Positions 53,800-64,000 of a stretch of DNA of 64,000 bases are shown here, piece after piece. Under the pieces are notes generated by a model that saw nothing but the letters and a program-made list of their open reading frames with translations, had not been told where the DNA came from and made no database searches. The DNA comes from Mesotaenium endlicherianum. Taxonomy: Eukaryota > Streptophyta > Zygnematophyceae > Zygnematales > Mesotaeniaceae. The stretch is from assembly GCA_009602735.1 (NCBI GenBank), contig WELA01011368.1, forward strand, positions 450,583-514,582. The letters run 5' to 3'. A program made the position numbers and the translations under genes. Each line of letters starts with the position of its first letter. The first letter of the stretch is position 1.

Positions 53800-56700
53800 T
53801 CAAAGATCCATATTCATACATGTGGGTGCTGAGGCTATCCCTTCATCGGGCACATGCGTCATATTGTCCCTCAATCTCACCGGAGAGGCTGAAAGTTTAC
53901 TGAGTGCGTTCAGCACAAATGCCATGTAACACATCACCTGCTCCTCCACGAGCCTCTGCAAGGCACAAGGAGCCCCACCCATCCACAAACAAACTCGTCA
54001 ATACTTACTGAACACACAACCACGATAAAAAACTTGTCAATTTCAGCCAAGCTAACACTGTGGCCCAAAAAGAGCGAGATGGGCAGTACGGAAGACATAC
54101 CGACATTGCGAAGCTGAAGGCTGAATCCCTTATCTCCCTTGACATTGTCTCATGCGTAAGCGCCCACTTAGATTTGGCGACAAGATCCCCCATATAATGC
54201 TCCATCTGGTAACGTGATTCCAAGGCACTTTGCATGTCACAAAATTGCAACAGGATGCTATCTCAGGCCACGGGGATGCTTGAGGCTTTTGCCGGCAATC
54301 AATTACCACTGAACAATAACATCGACAGAGGCGAGCGCTGTGCTGCAGACAGACCTCCACGTCTAACACCACTCTGCAACTCGTGTACAGCTTCAGGCCT
54401 GAAGCTCAGATCCCAGCGTGAGCGGGACCTGCTTTGCGAGGGGGGCTCGGATGACGAGGTGACGAGAAGGTGATACAAAAAGGTCTTGACACCATCAACG
54501 ATGAGAGCAGTACTCACCACATGAGTACACAGCTTACCTCGAGACCGATACTGCCTCAACGGCCTTGCAAAGAAACGTGTTGTCGTATGATGTGAACGAA
54601 GGAGAACAAGAACCGTTAAACCCCCTATCTTGCATCCACAGTTGACGTGACTGCTACATCACGCTGGAGACGAGGGGGGGAAAAGAAGCAGACACTTCAT
54701 TCCAGTCGGGTTGAGCTTTCCCTATCTGGGATAGGATACTGAGACCACAATATGCAATCGTGGCACTGGCCCAACCCCCGCATCCCACGTGCCAGCGAGT
54801 GCAGGTCTCACCTCTAGAAAGTGCACACATGGCTCCAGGAGCTCGTAGAAGTGCTCGGCGTACGGCGACTTCTGCTTCACGATCACGTGGCCCTCCGCCA
54901 TCTCGCGTGCCATCCGCCACGATCCCGCGTTCCCGTCCATATGGAGCAGGCACTTGTGCTCCGCCGCACGGGATGGGAAGTATTCTGTCGTCAAATTCAG
55001 CTTGTGAGCTGCAGCTGCAGCCTCCTGCACAACTCAGAGACACGATCGGGCCGGAACAAGAGTCAGGTCCCCCTCTGGGACCCACAACCTTGCCCGGTGT
55101 TGCAGCTGCACCTATGGATGCTCAAGCCTAGTCCCCCTTGCGGCACCTATGAGCTACGGGCGAAGGCACGGAGGTGCCATCACGAGGTCCCTGCAACAAT
55201 TGACTCCGAATCTGCAGAAGTCAAGCCAGTCGAGCTGGTGAGAGATCATGCGTGCAACCCAGACAGCCGATTGGCTGGGGTGCATCGACAGCACATTCGT
55301 TGATTCTCGTCACCACCGGGAATCCAGTCTTGCCCATGGAGCGCATGGAACCAAGAAGTGTGCCCCTCACAGGCCGCGTCTGGCACCCCATCTTCTGCCA
55401 GGGGAGGAGGTGACCACGCTGCAGAAGAAAGACCCCTAGTCTCACTGCAGTTTCCCCCTTCCCAGGACCAGCGGAGAGCTGCTGGAAGCTAGCTGTGGCA
55501 ATGGAAAATTGCTTGAACGGCTGAATGTGACATCTGTCACCAGGTGGAGGTCAAGAAACGGCAAACCGGAAGTTTTCAGGCAGGAGATGGAAAAGCCCGT
55601 GCAAGCAGGCCCAGCTGGTCCCCTACTCAGAGAGCGCGTGCTTACCTCTGTGATGGCTCCCTTGTGGCCCACCACGACCTTGACCTGCAGGATGTCCTCG
55701 TGATCCCTCGCCAGCATGGCCGCGCGGAAGCGTGGAGAGAGCCAGAAATGCCTGGGATGGGAGACATACAGGTAGTTAACGTTGGTGCCGACGAAGTAGC
55801 ACTTGGATTCCCGGGTTGACCAGGGCTTCAGGCTCGCAGCACCCTGCAGCTCCAAATCCACAACGCAAACCCACATCTAGGAATGGGACATGTGGCGGAG
55901 GCTTCCAGAGAACAGTGGCAGGTTTCCCCTGGCCACCATGCAAGCTGCAGCAAGCTGAGTGCAAGCTCATCTGGCCACGGGCGAGCTGGCCTCTCTGCTT
56001 GCACCGGCGGCGGCTGAGGGCTGCGACGGACGATGGTGAAATGTCAGCCACGCCTACGAGACGGCATTGCACTCCAGCCAAAGGCTAGTCACAGTGGGAC
56101 ATGACATGTTTTTCAAACACTGTATGACCTACAGGACCAAGACGTCCTCAGACCCTACAGTAGTCAGGCTGACACCTCACGCTGTTAGCCTTGGGGTCGA
56201 TATCTCCACTATGCTACGCAGACAGGCATATGGATATGCACAGCCCTCCTGGTAGAGACTCCTCAGAGGGATTTCCGCAGCTGCAGTAGGGGGCCCCGCA
56301 CACCATGGAGGCCTTTTCACTTACCTTGAAGAAGCTGCCATACATGAGGTCTGACATCAAGTAACCGGACGGGATTCGAATGTCGATGTCATCCTCCTTT
56401 GTCGAGAACGCAAGCGTCGGTGGCCCGTCAGAGCTGCACAAAATCAGAGGCTTGGAAATGACGAAACGGGAGGCGGAGGGGAGAGGGGAAGGGGAGGGGG
56501 CAACAGCACTGCTTCAAGGGCTTCTAGCATCCCAGCCAACCAGCCAGGAAGCCCGCCAGTCGCATGACATCTCGTCGACTCGGCACAAGCGGGCTGCCCG
56601 AGCAGCAGCATGTGGGAGGGTCTGTGCACACTCAGGGACCCACCTGAGAGACGCTGTGCCGTTATCAGCACCTTTGAAAGCAAACTCTGAGTCGGGAAGC

Positions 56701-58269
56701 TTCACCTTCCGCAGGAGTGCAAGCAGAACTTTCTCCAGAATCTCGTGGTAGGGGACGTTATCAGCCGGGAAACGGCGATACAGCGTGTTGTTGATGATGG
56801 CATAGTGCGTGAAGGTACCCTGCAAAGTGCACGACCGGGCAGCACGACTTCATATCTCGACTCTCACTAGCGGAGGACGCGGCCTGTGCCAGACTGCGTG
56901 CATTGCCACGAGATTCCGGCCCCCGATACTGACACTGTCCTCTGAGCCAGTGTCACTATCTAGAGAGCCTTCAAGAGCGTCAGAGCAGGTTGCATTGACG
57001 ACAGCGAAAGTCACCTGGGCTCCGAGTTTGTCGTACATCTCCTCAGTGACAGACCGATCCGGCCAGCGAGCTGTGGCCAGCCTTATGCGGTCTGCGTCCT
57101 CGGCTTTGCATCTGCACCCCCCACTTTAGCACTGCTTCAGATTTGCACCTGCACTCGAACTGGTCACTGCACCAGCAAGTCAGACGTCCACACGTCTCCC
57201 GCCGTGACAACAAGCCTCGCATGTCTCAAGTAGAGAGCCAGGATTCTTACAAATTGCCCTTTCAGGAAAGGAAGGCACGGCGTACCTGTATCGGGACTCG
57301 AAGTTGACCATTGGCTCCGGGCAGAAGCTCGAGTCTGGATGCATGGTGTATGTCACAAGAGGCTCTCCGTTGTGCAGAATGCTGCAGAGATGCCCCGGAT
57401 AAGTGGTCGAGTGAGAAATGCGCTGTGACGACGAAGAGGGCGTATAAGTGATTGACAAATGCTGCAGCTGAATTCAGGAGCCCATTCAATGACTAACATA
57501 ACACCTGTAGTTCCCGGAGTCCCGCCGTTCAAACTCCCAAACATAATCTCCATCTCCCATGAAGCGGCCAAGAAGGTTGGCAGGCAGAGGAGTCTGGCCA
57601 GGTCCTATGACAGATACGTTGTCCTCTACTGGATATGAAAACCAAGAGAATGCGACTGGCACAGCTCTTGATCCAGGCCCACGTAAGTTGGTGCTTGACG
57701 GAGGAAAGTCCTGCAATCACATGCTTGACTGGATCATTCATCAGCTCACTTGGCGCGAATGGACAGTCCGACTAGTCACGTGGACGTACGTGAGACTTGA
57801 AGGGCATCTAAAAAATACATGTGCAACAATGTAGTGTACGAGTTACTATAAGCTTCTGAATGCTAACATTACCAAAATTCTCCGTTTCTGCTCATAGCAG
57901 GTGTCCTCGCAGCTCTTCCCACACATATAGGCATGCGCAATGTTGGAGTCTGCATTCACAACCAACCGGGTAAGTGCTCCTCTATTGACTTAATCACTGA
58001 GGCGAGATGTCGTAAGGCTCAGCACTATCAGCTAGAGATGTGAACGAGAAATTAACCAGTGCACCAGGGTTGTGCAATAAATCGGTGGCAAAAGCATAGA
58101 GACCATGGGCTCCAACTGTACCATCTGTTAACTCATTCGGTGCTTCTACCCTTCGTCTGATTGCACACTTAAAGCTTGTGAAGAAAACAAACAACAGAGA
58201 TGACACGCATAGCCCCCCAAGCAAGCGTGAGTGGGCCCGCTTTGACGTCGCGTACGACATTATGGCCAT
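53800..58269 (-). CDS. Host gene: GT90/CAP10-like protein O-glycosyltransferase, 11 predicted exons, 545 aa
   Basis: Predicted exons (minus strand): 58269-58065, 57949-57873, 57710-57505, 57381-57286, 57111-57015, 56819-56644, 56433-56325, 55843-55646, 55024-54812, 54205-54101, 53955-53800. All introns are GT-AG and every junction keeps phase. A type II signal anchor lies near residues 14-36 (LLGGLCVSSLLFVFFTSF), then a Cys-rich stretch (CGKSCEDTCYEQ). The GT90 core occupies about residues 230-530: STKEDDIDIRIPSG, PWSTRESKCYFVGTN, LARDHEDILQ, HKCLLHMDGNAGSWRMARE, VIVKQKSPYAEHFYELLEP, DLVAKSKWALTHE and LVEEQVMCYMAFVLNALSKL. The family (Rumi/POGLUT, CAP10, plant DUF821) transfers glucose or xylose in the secretory pathway. 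The length fits. The first ATG of the frame was taken as start; exon 10's acceptor is the least certain. No damage is visible, so it is probably functional. Donor and acceptor sugars cannot be told from sequence. Confidence 0.88.
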
Positions 58270-58395
58270 ACAAGCGGTGAAAGCTCTTTGTAGCTCCACT
58301 CCAGATGCAATATACTCGAAGCAATCCACCCAAAACGGGCTCGCTTCCTGATTCTGAGTATACACTCAAAAAAATCCCAAGGTGAAGTTTGAAAA

Positions 58396-58612
58396 ATAGT
58401 ATTTTCTATATGAAATAATCAAAATATAGTTTGATAAGGAAAGACTTATCGTGAAAGTCTCCACTTCCTCACGGAAGTGGCGCAGCCAATCAGATGCCTG
58501 CGGCTAGCGCAGGCACTGCGCCAGCAGCCTATATCAGGCGCTGCGCCCCATTCATTCCTCATTGCACAGGCAAATAGTTGCATTTGCATTCTACGAGCTC
58601 TAAGCGCAGCGT
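58396..58612 (+). repeat. Left terminal direct repeat of the DIRS/PAT-like element
   Basis: Starts AATAGTATTTTCTATATG and closely matches 63735-63942. It contains a CCAAT box (CCAATCAGATG at about 58487), a GC-rich hairpin (CACTTCC..GGAAGTG) and a TATATCAG sequence at about 58530. These are compatible with a promoter for the element. It lies about 130 bp from the start codon of the divergent GT90 gene. Confidence 0.85.
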
Positions 58613-58769
58613 TTAGTGCACCTATGTCCACTCTCGAAGCAAGCCTAGGCCCTTACCTCACAGACCGAAAACAGCAAGATGGCTCGCACTACCGACGAGG
58701 CCACTCAACATCTCAAAGATTTGTAGGACAAACGCGTCGTCGCATAGGACAAAACGCGTCGTCGCAAAA

Positions 58770-59593
58770 TTGACGTATTTCGTTCGCAAGAAACCTAAGA
58801 TTCGACTGTCGACTTCTTCGAGTTCTTCTCAATGCAAACGCACTTACTTCGTGCTCTTAAAGGAAAAGGGAAACGGATTTCTCCCGAAAGGGCACAGCCT
58901 GCTCGCAGGATCCCTCGTGAAGCTCAGAATCCTAACGATTTGCCCATTCATGAGCAGACTGCAGCTATCAGGGAACTCGCTGAAGCATTGTCACGCCCGC
59001 AAGGTGCAGCGACTGACAAAGAGGACAAGGACCCAGAAGTGACACGCCTTCTCAAGAGATTCAAGGAAGATAAGGACCTCGAATCTGGCTCCAAACTCTC
59101 GGAAGGCAATAAAGTGCAGATGCGCTTCTGCAAGTCGCTCAAGTCAACGATCTATGATGCACAAGACAAGGCCGAGACTGGCGACATTGAAGGTATGAAA
59201 TAGAAGCTGCAGGTAGTTTTGGGTGACATTTCTTTTCGGCAGCAGCAGGTTATTTCTGCTGATGAATACAGTTGGCCTGTAGTTAATGAGGTGCTGAAGC
59301 GTTGGAAGAAAGGTCGTGAGGACTTAGATGCTTGGGATCGCAAGTGCGCTGCCCAGGCCCAGAAAATGAAAAAAGAGAAAGAAAAGGAGAAGGGAGAGGG
59401 AAGCCAGCCCCGCATAAAATTCATCATAGTTACCCGCTTCTACAACAAGCGACCTTTCGCTTGCCATATCTGTCAGGCTCCTGATCACGGAGCTAAGTTC
59501 TGCCCCTCTCGGGGCATGCAGAATAGGCAGAATATGTTTCCTGCTCCTATGGCCAATTTCCATGGCCCACCAGGCCCTTTTCAGGGTCGTTAG
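58770..59593 (+). pseudogene. DIRS/PAT-like ORF1 (gag-like) with zinc knuckle
   Basis: Charged frames contain LLKRFKEDKDLESGSKLSEG and a Lys/Glu-rich helical stretch (MKKEKEKEKGEGS). They end in a CCHC knuckle (CHICQAPDHGAKFC) at about 59463 followed by a Pro/Gly-rich tail (MANFHGPPGPFQGR). Such an ORF1 binds the element RNA. Fossil with few breaks. Confidence 0.72.
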
Positions 59594-59948
59594 ATATAGC
59601 AGGAGAATAGGGGGATAGTTCGAGCTCGGGACTTCCAACCGTTGCGGTGTAAACTCTGGCACTTGCCATTAGAGTATAAAAAATGATTGTTGAAAATTTT
59701 CTTAACAGAGACGGTCATCTTGACCTGCAAATAGTGGATGTGTTTGCTTACTGTTTGTTTACAGGACAGCAAGTGCCCTTGCCCACAAAATATGTGTTGC
59801 ACATCTGGAGTCAGCATTACATGCACCACGCTTGGATGCCTCTATTTGACTGCATGTTGTCAAACACGACCTGACACATGAGTGACCACGTTGGGTTGCT
59901 CGCTGATGGCTGTTTGGGTACCACTTAATAGATTCACAAGAGCAACTG

Positions 59949-61185
59949 TTGCTCCAGTATATTCTGGGCGAGAAGGCCGAGGTCACTGCTACGAATCAGC
60001 ACACAAAGACTCCTCCACAAATCTCCAAGGTGGTGGGAAGACTGACAGAACGCATTGACTGGTGGCAGTCATGGTGCAAAAGCAGCACAGTACTCTCAAC
60101 CTTAGCTCACGGGTACCAACTAGAATGGCAGAACCTCCCCCCCCCTCCAGTAGTAAAAACCAACCATAAGGGCCGTACGTTGTTTGAAGACTTCGCTCGT
60201 GAAGCAGTTGCTGAATTAGTAGAAACCGGTGCAGCGAGAGGATTGACACACAGTACTCCACCCACAGTGATAAGTCCACTCAATGTAGTACAAGGCAAGA
60301 AACTCAGGGTAATTTTGGACCTCAGACATGTCAATTTTTTCTTCAAAAAACAGAAATTCAAGTATGAGAACCTTAGAAACCTCCCGGAGGTGGTGGCAGC
60401 TGGAGACTATATGTTCTCCATAGATCTCAAGTCGGGGTATCACCAAATACCAATGCATCCCGCATTTTACAACTATCTCGGGTTCCGACTCGAAGGCAAA
60501 ACATACGTGTTCACATGCTTGCCCTTCGGCTTGGCAACGGCCCCATTCATCTTCTCCAAAGTATTGAAAGAGCTCACTGGGCGATGGCGCGCACAAGGCA
60601 TTAAAATCCTGCACAATTTAGACGATTTCTTAGGCGCAAGCGCCACACTTGAGCTCCACCAACGACATAGAAAAATAGTACTTGATGGTTTCAAAGCCTC
60701 GGGGTTTGTGGTGAACCACCAAAAGGCAGTGTTAGGCCTTACACAGATTATAAAATTTCTAGGAGTAGTTATCCACTCCAAGACATACAGAGCACATATA
60801 GAGCACACGCGGCGAACAAAATTGCTAGAGACAATTTCAGACTTGGAACGTCGTGTCGAACGCCAAGAATTCATACCTGTGCGACGCTTAGCATCGACAG
60901 TAAGTTATATCGATGAAGATAGTGTTTGGAGGTTTGGCTGGCATGTATACCAGACATCTCTATGCAAACCTCATGGACCGTTGGGATTGGATGGATTCCA
61001 TGCACATTCATGCTGAAGTGCTCACGGAGCTTAAGTTCTGGAAACAGAATTTTCATAAATTTAAGAGTGCCCCACTGGTATCACATCTACTTTCGGATTT
61101 TGTGCTATATACGGACGCCAGTGAGGACGGCTGGGGCGCACACCTAGAACGGATCCAGCCGATAAAAAGTTGGCAGATGCGCTGA
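59949..61185 (+). pseudogene. DIRS/PAT-like reverse transcriptase and start of RNase H
   Basis: A 355-codon frame (59949-61016) reads [50 protein letters not shown] and the catalytic ILHNLDDFLGA (LDD in place of the usual YVDD; LDD is common in DIRS elements). A second frame to 61185 carries the first RNase H motif (VLYTDASEDGWGAHL) before the LTR insertion. Confidence 0.87.
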
Positions 61186-61213
61186 AAACTATCCGCAGAT
61201 ACACTGGGGCAGT

Positions 61214-61955
61214 TGAAAGGGGCAGAGTGCCCTAGTGGAAGCGTAGTGACTCACGACAAACAAAGCTAGTTGCAATCATACTCAAGAGTGCAGCGGCATA
61301 TCACTAACAAAGCTTAGGAAAAATATTCAACATTTTGAGTGGCAAGAAACTGCTCACAAATGATGTTGGATGAAAGGCTTTGTCATTACAAACCCATAGA
61401 AATTTACAGAAGTGAAAACTGATAAGAAACAAAGACGTTATGCCTATTTATATTTTTTTGCCCAAGTGCTCCTCCCTAGGAGGAAGCTACGGATTTTCCT
61501 GTGTTCATCAAATCGTCCCTTCCAAAATATTCGTGAGTAAGCCAGATCAGTCTAATCTGACGTGTCGGGCCGAATTGACGTCCACATACATGCATCGACA
61601 TTACTAGAATATTCTATCTTAGACGCGCTAGGCTAAACCGAAACTTCTAGGTAAATCGACCTAGTCGGCACTCCGCGTCAGCCGAACTTACGTGAAGGTT
61701 CGAGTTCACACTAACGGGCCAGATCGCTCGACGCTGTCGGTCAATCCGACGGTCGCGCTCACCGCGAACTAAGGACAGTCGTCAACCGACCTCAAAACTA
61801 ATTAAACTTCGGAAATCCGTAACTCTCTCAATACTTGACCAAATTTGATGAACTTTATATCAAAATGACCACAAAACTGCACTCTACAGTAATGTACAAT
61901 CAAAACATACTTTTATGAAAATCAAAAATGCACTTTATAAACCTATGACCTTACA
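61214..61955 (+). repeat. Solo LTR (742 bp) of the TGAAAGGGGC family, inserted in the DIRS/PAT-like element
   Basis: TGAAAGGGGCAGAG..CTATGACCTTACA, with the perfect 5-bp target duplication GCAGT at 61209-61213 and 61956-61960. It interrupts the RNase H region and is therefore younger than the DIRS/PAT-like insertion. Confidence 0.95.
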
Positions 61956-62573
61956 GCAGTCCTCGACAGCACGCGAGTTAGAAGCGATAGCGCAGGCGTT
62001 GACACCGCACAGGACATCTTACGGGACCAACAGACGCTCATTTGTACGGATGACCAGGCCGCCTACTTTATCCTGAAGAAAGGCGGTTCTACCAAATCCA
62101 TACTTCGAGACCTTTGTAGGCGAATCTTCGATAGCGCCTTACGTACGGGTTGCAAATTTTTCATAGATTGGACGGCACGAGAGAATAACGAACTCGCTGA
62201 CGAACTGTCAAAGTTCGCGGACAAAGATGAATACGGGCTTACTTGGGCGGCATTTTGCGAAATCGAATAGATATGGGGACGATTCTCCGTGGATCGCTTT
62301 GCCACGGCCTCGAACCGCAAAACGCCACGCTTCAACTCGCGTTTTTTCTGCAGGACGGCTGAGGCCACCAACGCTTTCACTGTTAGTTGGGCGGGGGAAA
62401 GTAACTACTGCTTCCCACCGCCCCAGCTCATCGCCCACACGGTCAGACATGCAAACAGGTGTCGCGCCCCCTGCACGTTCATTGTACCGTTTTGGCGTTC
62501 AACAGTCTGGTGGCCGTTGTTGCTCGCAAAAGACGGATCTTGGGCACTGTTCATCACGGAGGCCAGGTGCTGA
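61956..62573 (+). pseudogene. DIRS/PAT-like RNase H, distal part
   Basis: Read in several frames: the second half of RNase H (IDWTARENNELADELSKF at about 62160) and the DIRS-specific C-terminal region (FSVDRFATASNRKTPRFNSR, VSWAGESNYCFPPPQLI). The latter pattern (DRFA..N....RFNSRF and PP..LI) is a hallmark of DIRS-type pol. Confidence 0.8.
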
Positions 62574-62651
62574 CCGTAGGAGACGACACTCGGGCTTTTG
62601 GCGGCAAGGGAATCCCGCTCTACACTATCATCGCACTAAGACTTCACAAGG

Positions 62652-63707
62652 GTGATCGGGTGTGCACCCAAGTGCCATAAACAGTACTGGGCACAGTTCG
62701 AGGCCCGCCAGATCGACCTGGCGTTAGCGGCTCTAGCCCCTCGCGCATTACAGACATACAACACTTATTGGCGCAGATTTGTGACCTTTTGTCAGCAGCA
62801 CCAAAGAGTATCCCTTCCAGCAGACCCACACACTGTAGAGATCTATTTGATACATCTCATCACACAAACCGCCTCTTGGCACGTCTTCAATTTATCGATC
62901 GCAGCTGTCAGCGCCGTCCACAAGTTAGCACACGTTCCCACCCCAACCAGTTCTCCATTTATACAGTTACTTAGGAAGACAGCGTTTCGCCTCTTGCCTA
63001 AACCATATCGGACAAAGATGCCACTAGCCCCAACCAAACTTAAAGCCATTATGGAAGCGTTCGCTTTCTCAGGGGCCCCTACGCATCAACTCATGAAAGG
63101 AGCGACATTACTCTTCATGTACCATGCGCTTCTGAGATGGTCAAACCTTGTCCAAATCACTCTGTCGGACATCGAATGTGAAGGCCAACCACATCAACAG
63201 GCGCTTAGACTTCGCATTCTTCATGCGAAGAATGATCCAGGGGGCCAAGGCACGTTTGCCACCTTCTTTATCACAAGAGGGGCATGGTGTCCTGTGGCGA
63301 TGCTTTATCGACTACTGGACCAGGTGCCTAGTTACGCGGCGGGCAACAGACTTATCCAAGGCCTTACACGCGACAACCGCCTGTCAGGATATGCACCCAG
63401 CTATGCGGAAGTGCGTCGTTGGTGCCTAGAGTGTTTTCACGCGGTGGGCATTCTTCTACAGGACTGCGGTACACACTCGCTACGGAAAGGCGCGGCCACA
63501 GCTGCTGCAAATGCAGGCATACCCGATCGAGTTTTCCAAGAAATGGGCCGCTGGAGATCGGAGCAAGCCAAAGCCGCATATGTCGTGCAGCTCCCTAGAG
63601 CACTACACCACGCTGCCCAAGCCATAGACATAGATCGAGCTGACCAGGCGACACAATATAAGCAAGAAGAAATTTATGCGGCATTTAAGAAGACATATCG
63701 CCAATAG
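62652..63707 (+). CDS. DIRS/PAT-like tyrosine recombinase, up to 351 aa
   Basis: Open throughout. The N-terminal core-binding helices occupy about residues 30-110 (YNTYWRRFVTFCQQHQ). The catalytic domain has the first Arg in HALLRWSNLVQITLSDIE, the HxxR motif in CGTHSLRKGAATAAANAG and the distal GRWRSEQAKAAYVV, which supplies the nucleophilic Tyr. In this class the enzyme integrates a circular DNA intermediate, which explains the missing target duplication. The true start is uncertain; the first codon of this frame is GTG. Confidence 0.88.
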   Translation: MIGCAPKCHKQYWAQFEARQIDLALAALAPRALQTYNTYWRRFVTFCQQHQRVSLPADPHTVEIYLIHLITQTASWHVFNLSIAAVSAVHKLAHVPTPTSSPFIQLLRKTAFRLLPKPYRTKMPLAPTKLKAIMEAFAFSGAPTHQLMKGATLLFMYHALLRWSNLVQITLSDIECEGQPHQQALRLRILHAKNDPGGQGTFATFFITRGAWCPVAMLYRLLDQVPSYAAGNRLIQGLTRDNRLSGYAPSYAEVRRWCLECFHAVGILLQDCGTHSLRKGAATAAANAGIPDRVFQEMGRWRSEQAKAAYVVQLPRALHHAAQAIDIDRADQATQYKQEEIYAAFKKTYRQ

Positions 63708-63734
63708 ATAGTTCGCTCCCCAGTTAATGCATGC

Positions 63735-63942
63735 TAGATAGTATTTTATATGTGAAATAATCAAAATATAGTTTGATAAGTAAAGAGTTATCGTGAAAGT
63801 CTCCACTTCCTCACGGAAGTGGCGCAGCCAATCAGATGCCTGCGACTAGCACAGGCACTGCGCCAGCAGCCAACATCAAGCGCTGCGCCGCATTCATTCC
63901 TCATTGCACAGGCAAATAGTTGCATTTGCACTATACGAGCCC
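63735..63942 (+). repeat. Right terminal direct repeat of the DIRS/PAT-like element
   Basis: ATAGTATTTTATATGTG.., about 90% like 58396-58612 by eye. It begins about 30 bp after the recombinase stop. The sequence beyond 63942 (C-rich CCCCCCACCCACCC and onward) is either flank or the outer part of a split repeat. Confidence 0.85.
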
Positions 63943-64000
63943 CCCACCCACCCGTACGCATGTACAGAGTCGCGGCACACAAGAGTGCAACACACATACT

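Larger units (their letters stand above)
58396..63942 (+). mobile_element. DIRS/PAT-like tyrosine-recombinase retrotransposon
   Basis: Terminal repeats in direct orientation at about 58396-58612 and 63735-63942 enclose ORF1 with a zinc knuckle, RT, DIRS-type RNase H with its characteristic C-terminal region, and a tyrosine recombinase in place of an integrase. Direct (split) rather than inverted terminal repeats point to the PAT/Ngaro side of the group; PAT-like elements are known in green algae. It has no target duplication, as usual for this class. The right end may continue past the window. A few breaks; a 742-bp solo LTR lies inside. Confidence 0.87.

Noticed and set aside
54654-55303. 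Plus- and minus-strand frames around the GT90 exons as separate genes
   Set aside because: They cross predicted introns or run antisense to GT90 exons, and show no conserved motifs.
57994-58365. Separate small membrane protein of 123 residues
   Set aside because: It is exon 1 of the GT90 gene with read-through into intron 1; the donor at 58064 joins it in phase to exon 2.
62652-63707. Phage or bacterial integrase acquired by horizontal transfer
   Set aside because: Its place after a DIRS-type RT and RNase H, within shared terminal repeats, shows it is the normal recombinase of this retrotransposon class.

Overview
This is a eukaryotic, retroelement-dense window with one clear host gene. The element set is Ty1/copia, chromodomain-bearing Ty3/gypsy with primer sites for initiator-Met tRNA, a BED/DUF659-type hAT transposon and a tyrosine-recombinase (DIRS/PAT-like) retrotransposon. 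Together with a compact many-exon Golgi-type gene and a gypsy element that carries a DNA cytosine methyltransferase, this suggests a streptophyte (charophyte-grade) alga. That is inference: there is no rRNA, organellar or marker gene to confirm it. I had only the sequence, so every splice site and family call was made by eye.

Layout, left to right. 1-848: a (CT)n/(CG)n microsatellite and unrecognised sequence. 849-3874: an old LTR, a broken copia fragment and an LTR inserted in it. 3875-26912: element A, a gypsy element with gag, protease, a cytosine-5 DNA methyltransferase domain, RT, RNase H, integrase and a C-terminal PHD finger, flanked by ~1 kb LTRs. A 5'-truncated chromovirus (B1, 5878-17449) lies inside A, and a 7.5 kb hAT transposon (5907-13438) with a perfect 8-bp target duplication lies inside B1. 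26913-30860: chromovirus C on the minus strand, split by a 744-bp solo LTR. 30880-36961: gypsy fragment D, split by a full-length copia element (31380-35365). 36962-39757: a copia LTR fragment and the 5' part of a second B element. 39758-50690: gypsy fragment G, holding an 888-bp non-coding insertion, then element E, a long gypsy element with an extra coding region between integrase and 3' LTR. 50691-53384: a partial second copy of element A.

53800-58269 (minus strand) holds the host gene, a GT90/CAP10-like glycosyltransferase with 11 predicted exons. Its phases agree across every junction and the predicted product is a 545-residue type II membrane protein. About 130 bp upstream of its start codon begins a DIRS/PAT-like retrotransposon (about 58396-63942) with direct terminal repeats, ORF1 with a zinc knuckle, RT, RNase H and a tyrosine recombinase. 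A 742-bp solo LTR sits inside it.

The most interesting system is element A. It carries both a DNA methylation enzyme domain (writer) and a chromatin reader (PHD finger) in one gypsy retrotransposon. Methyltransferase-bearing retrotransposons are known from dinoflagellates and from the charophyte Klebsormidium nitens. The PHD finger in the place where chromoviruses keep a chromodomain is the part I have not seen described. Nesting gives a relative order: A is older than B1, which is older than the hAT; copia F is younger than D; the solo LTRs are younger than C, the DIRS element and the first copia.
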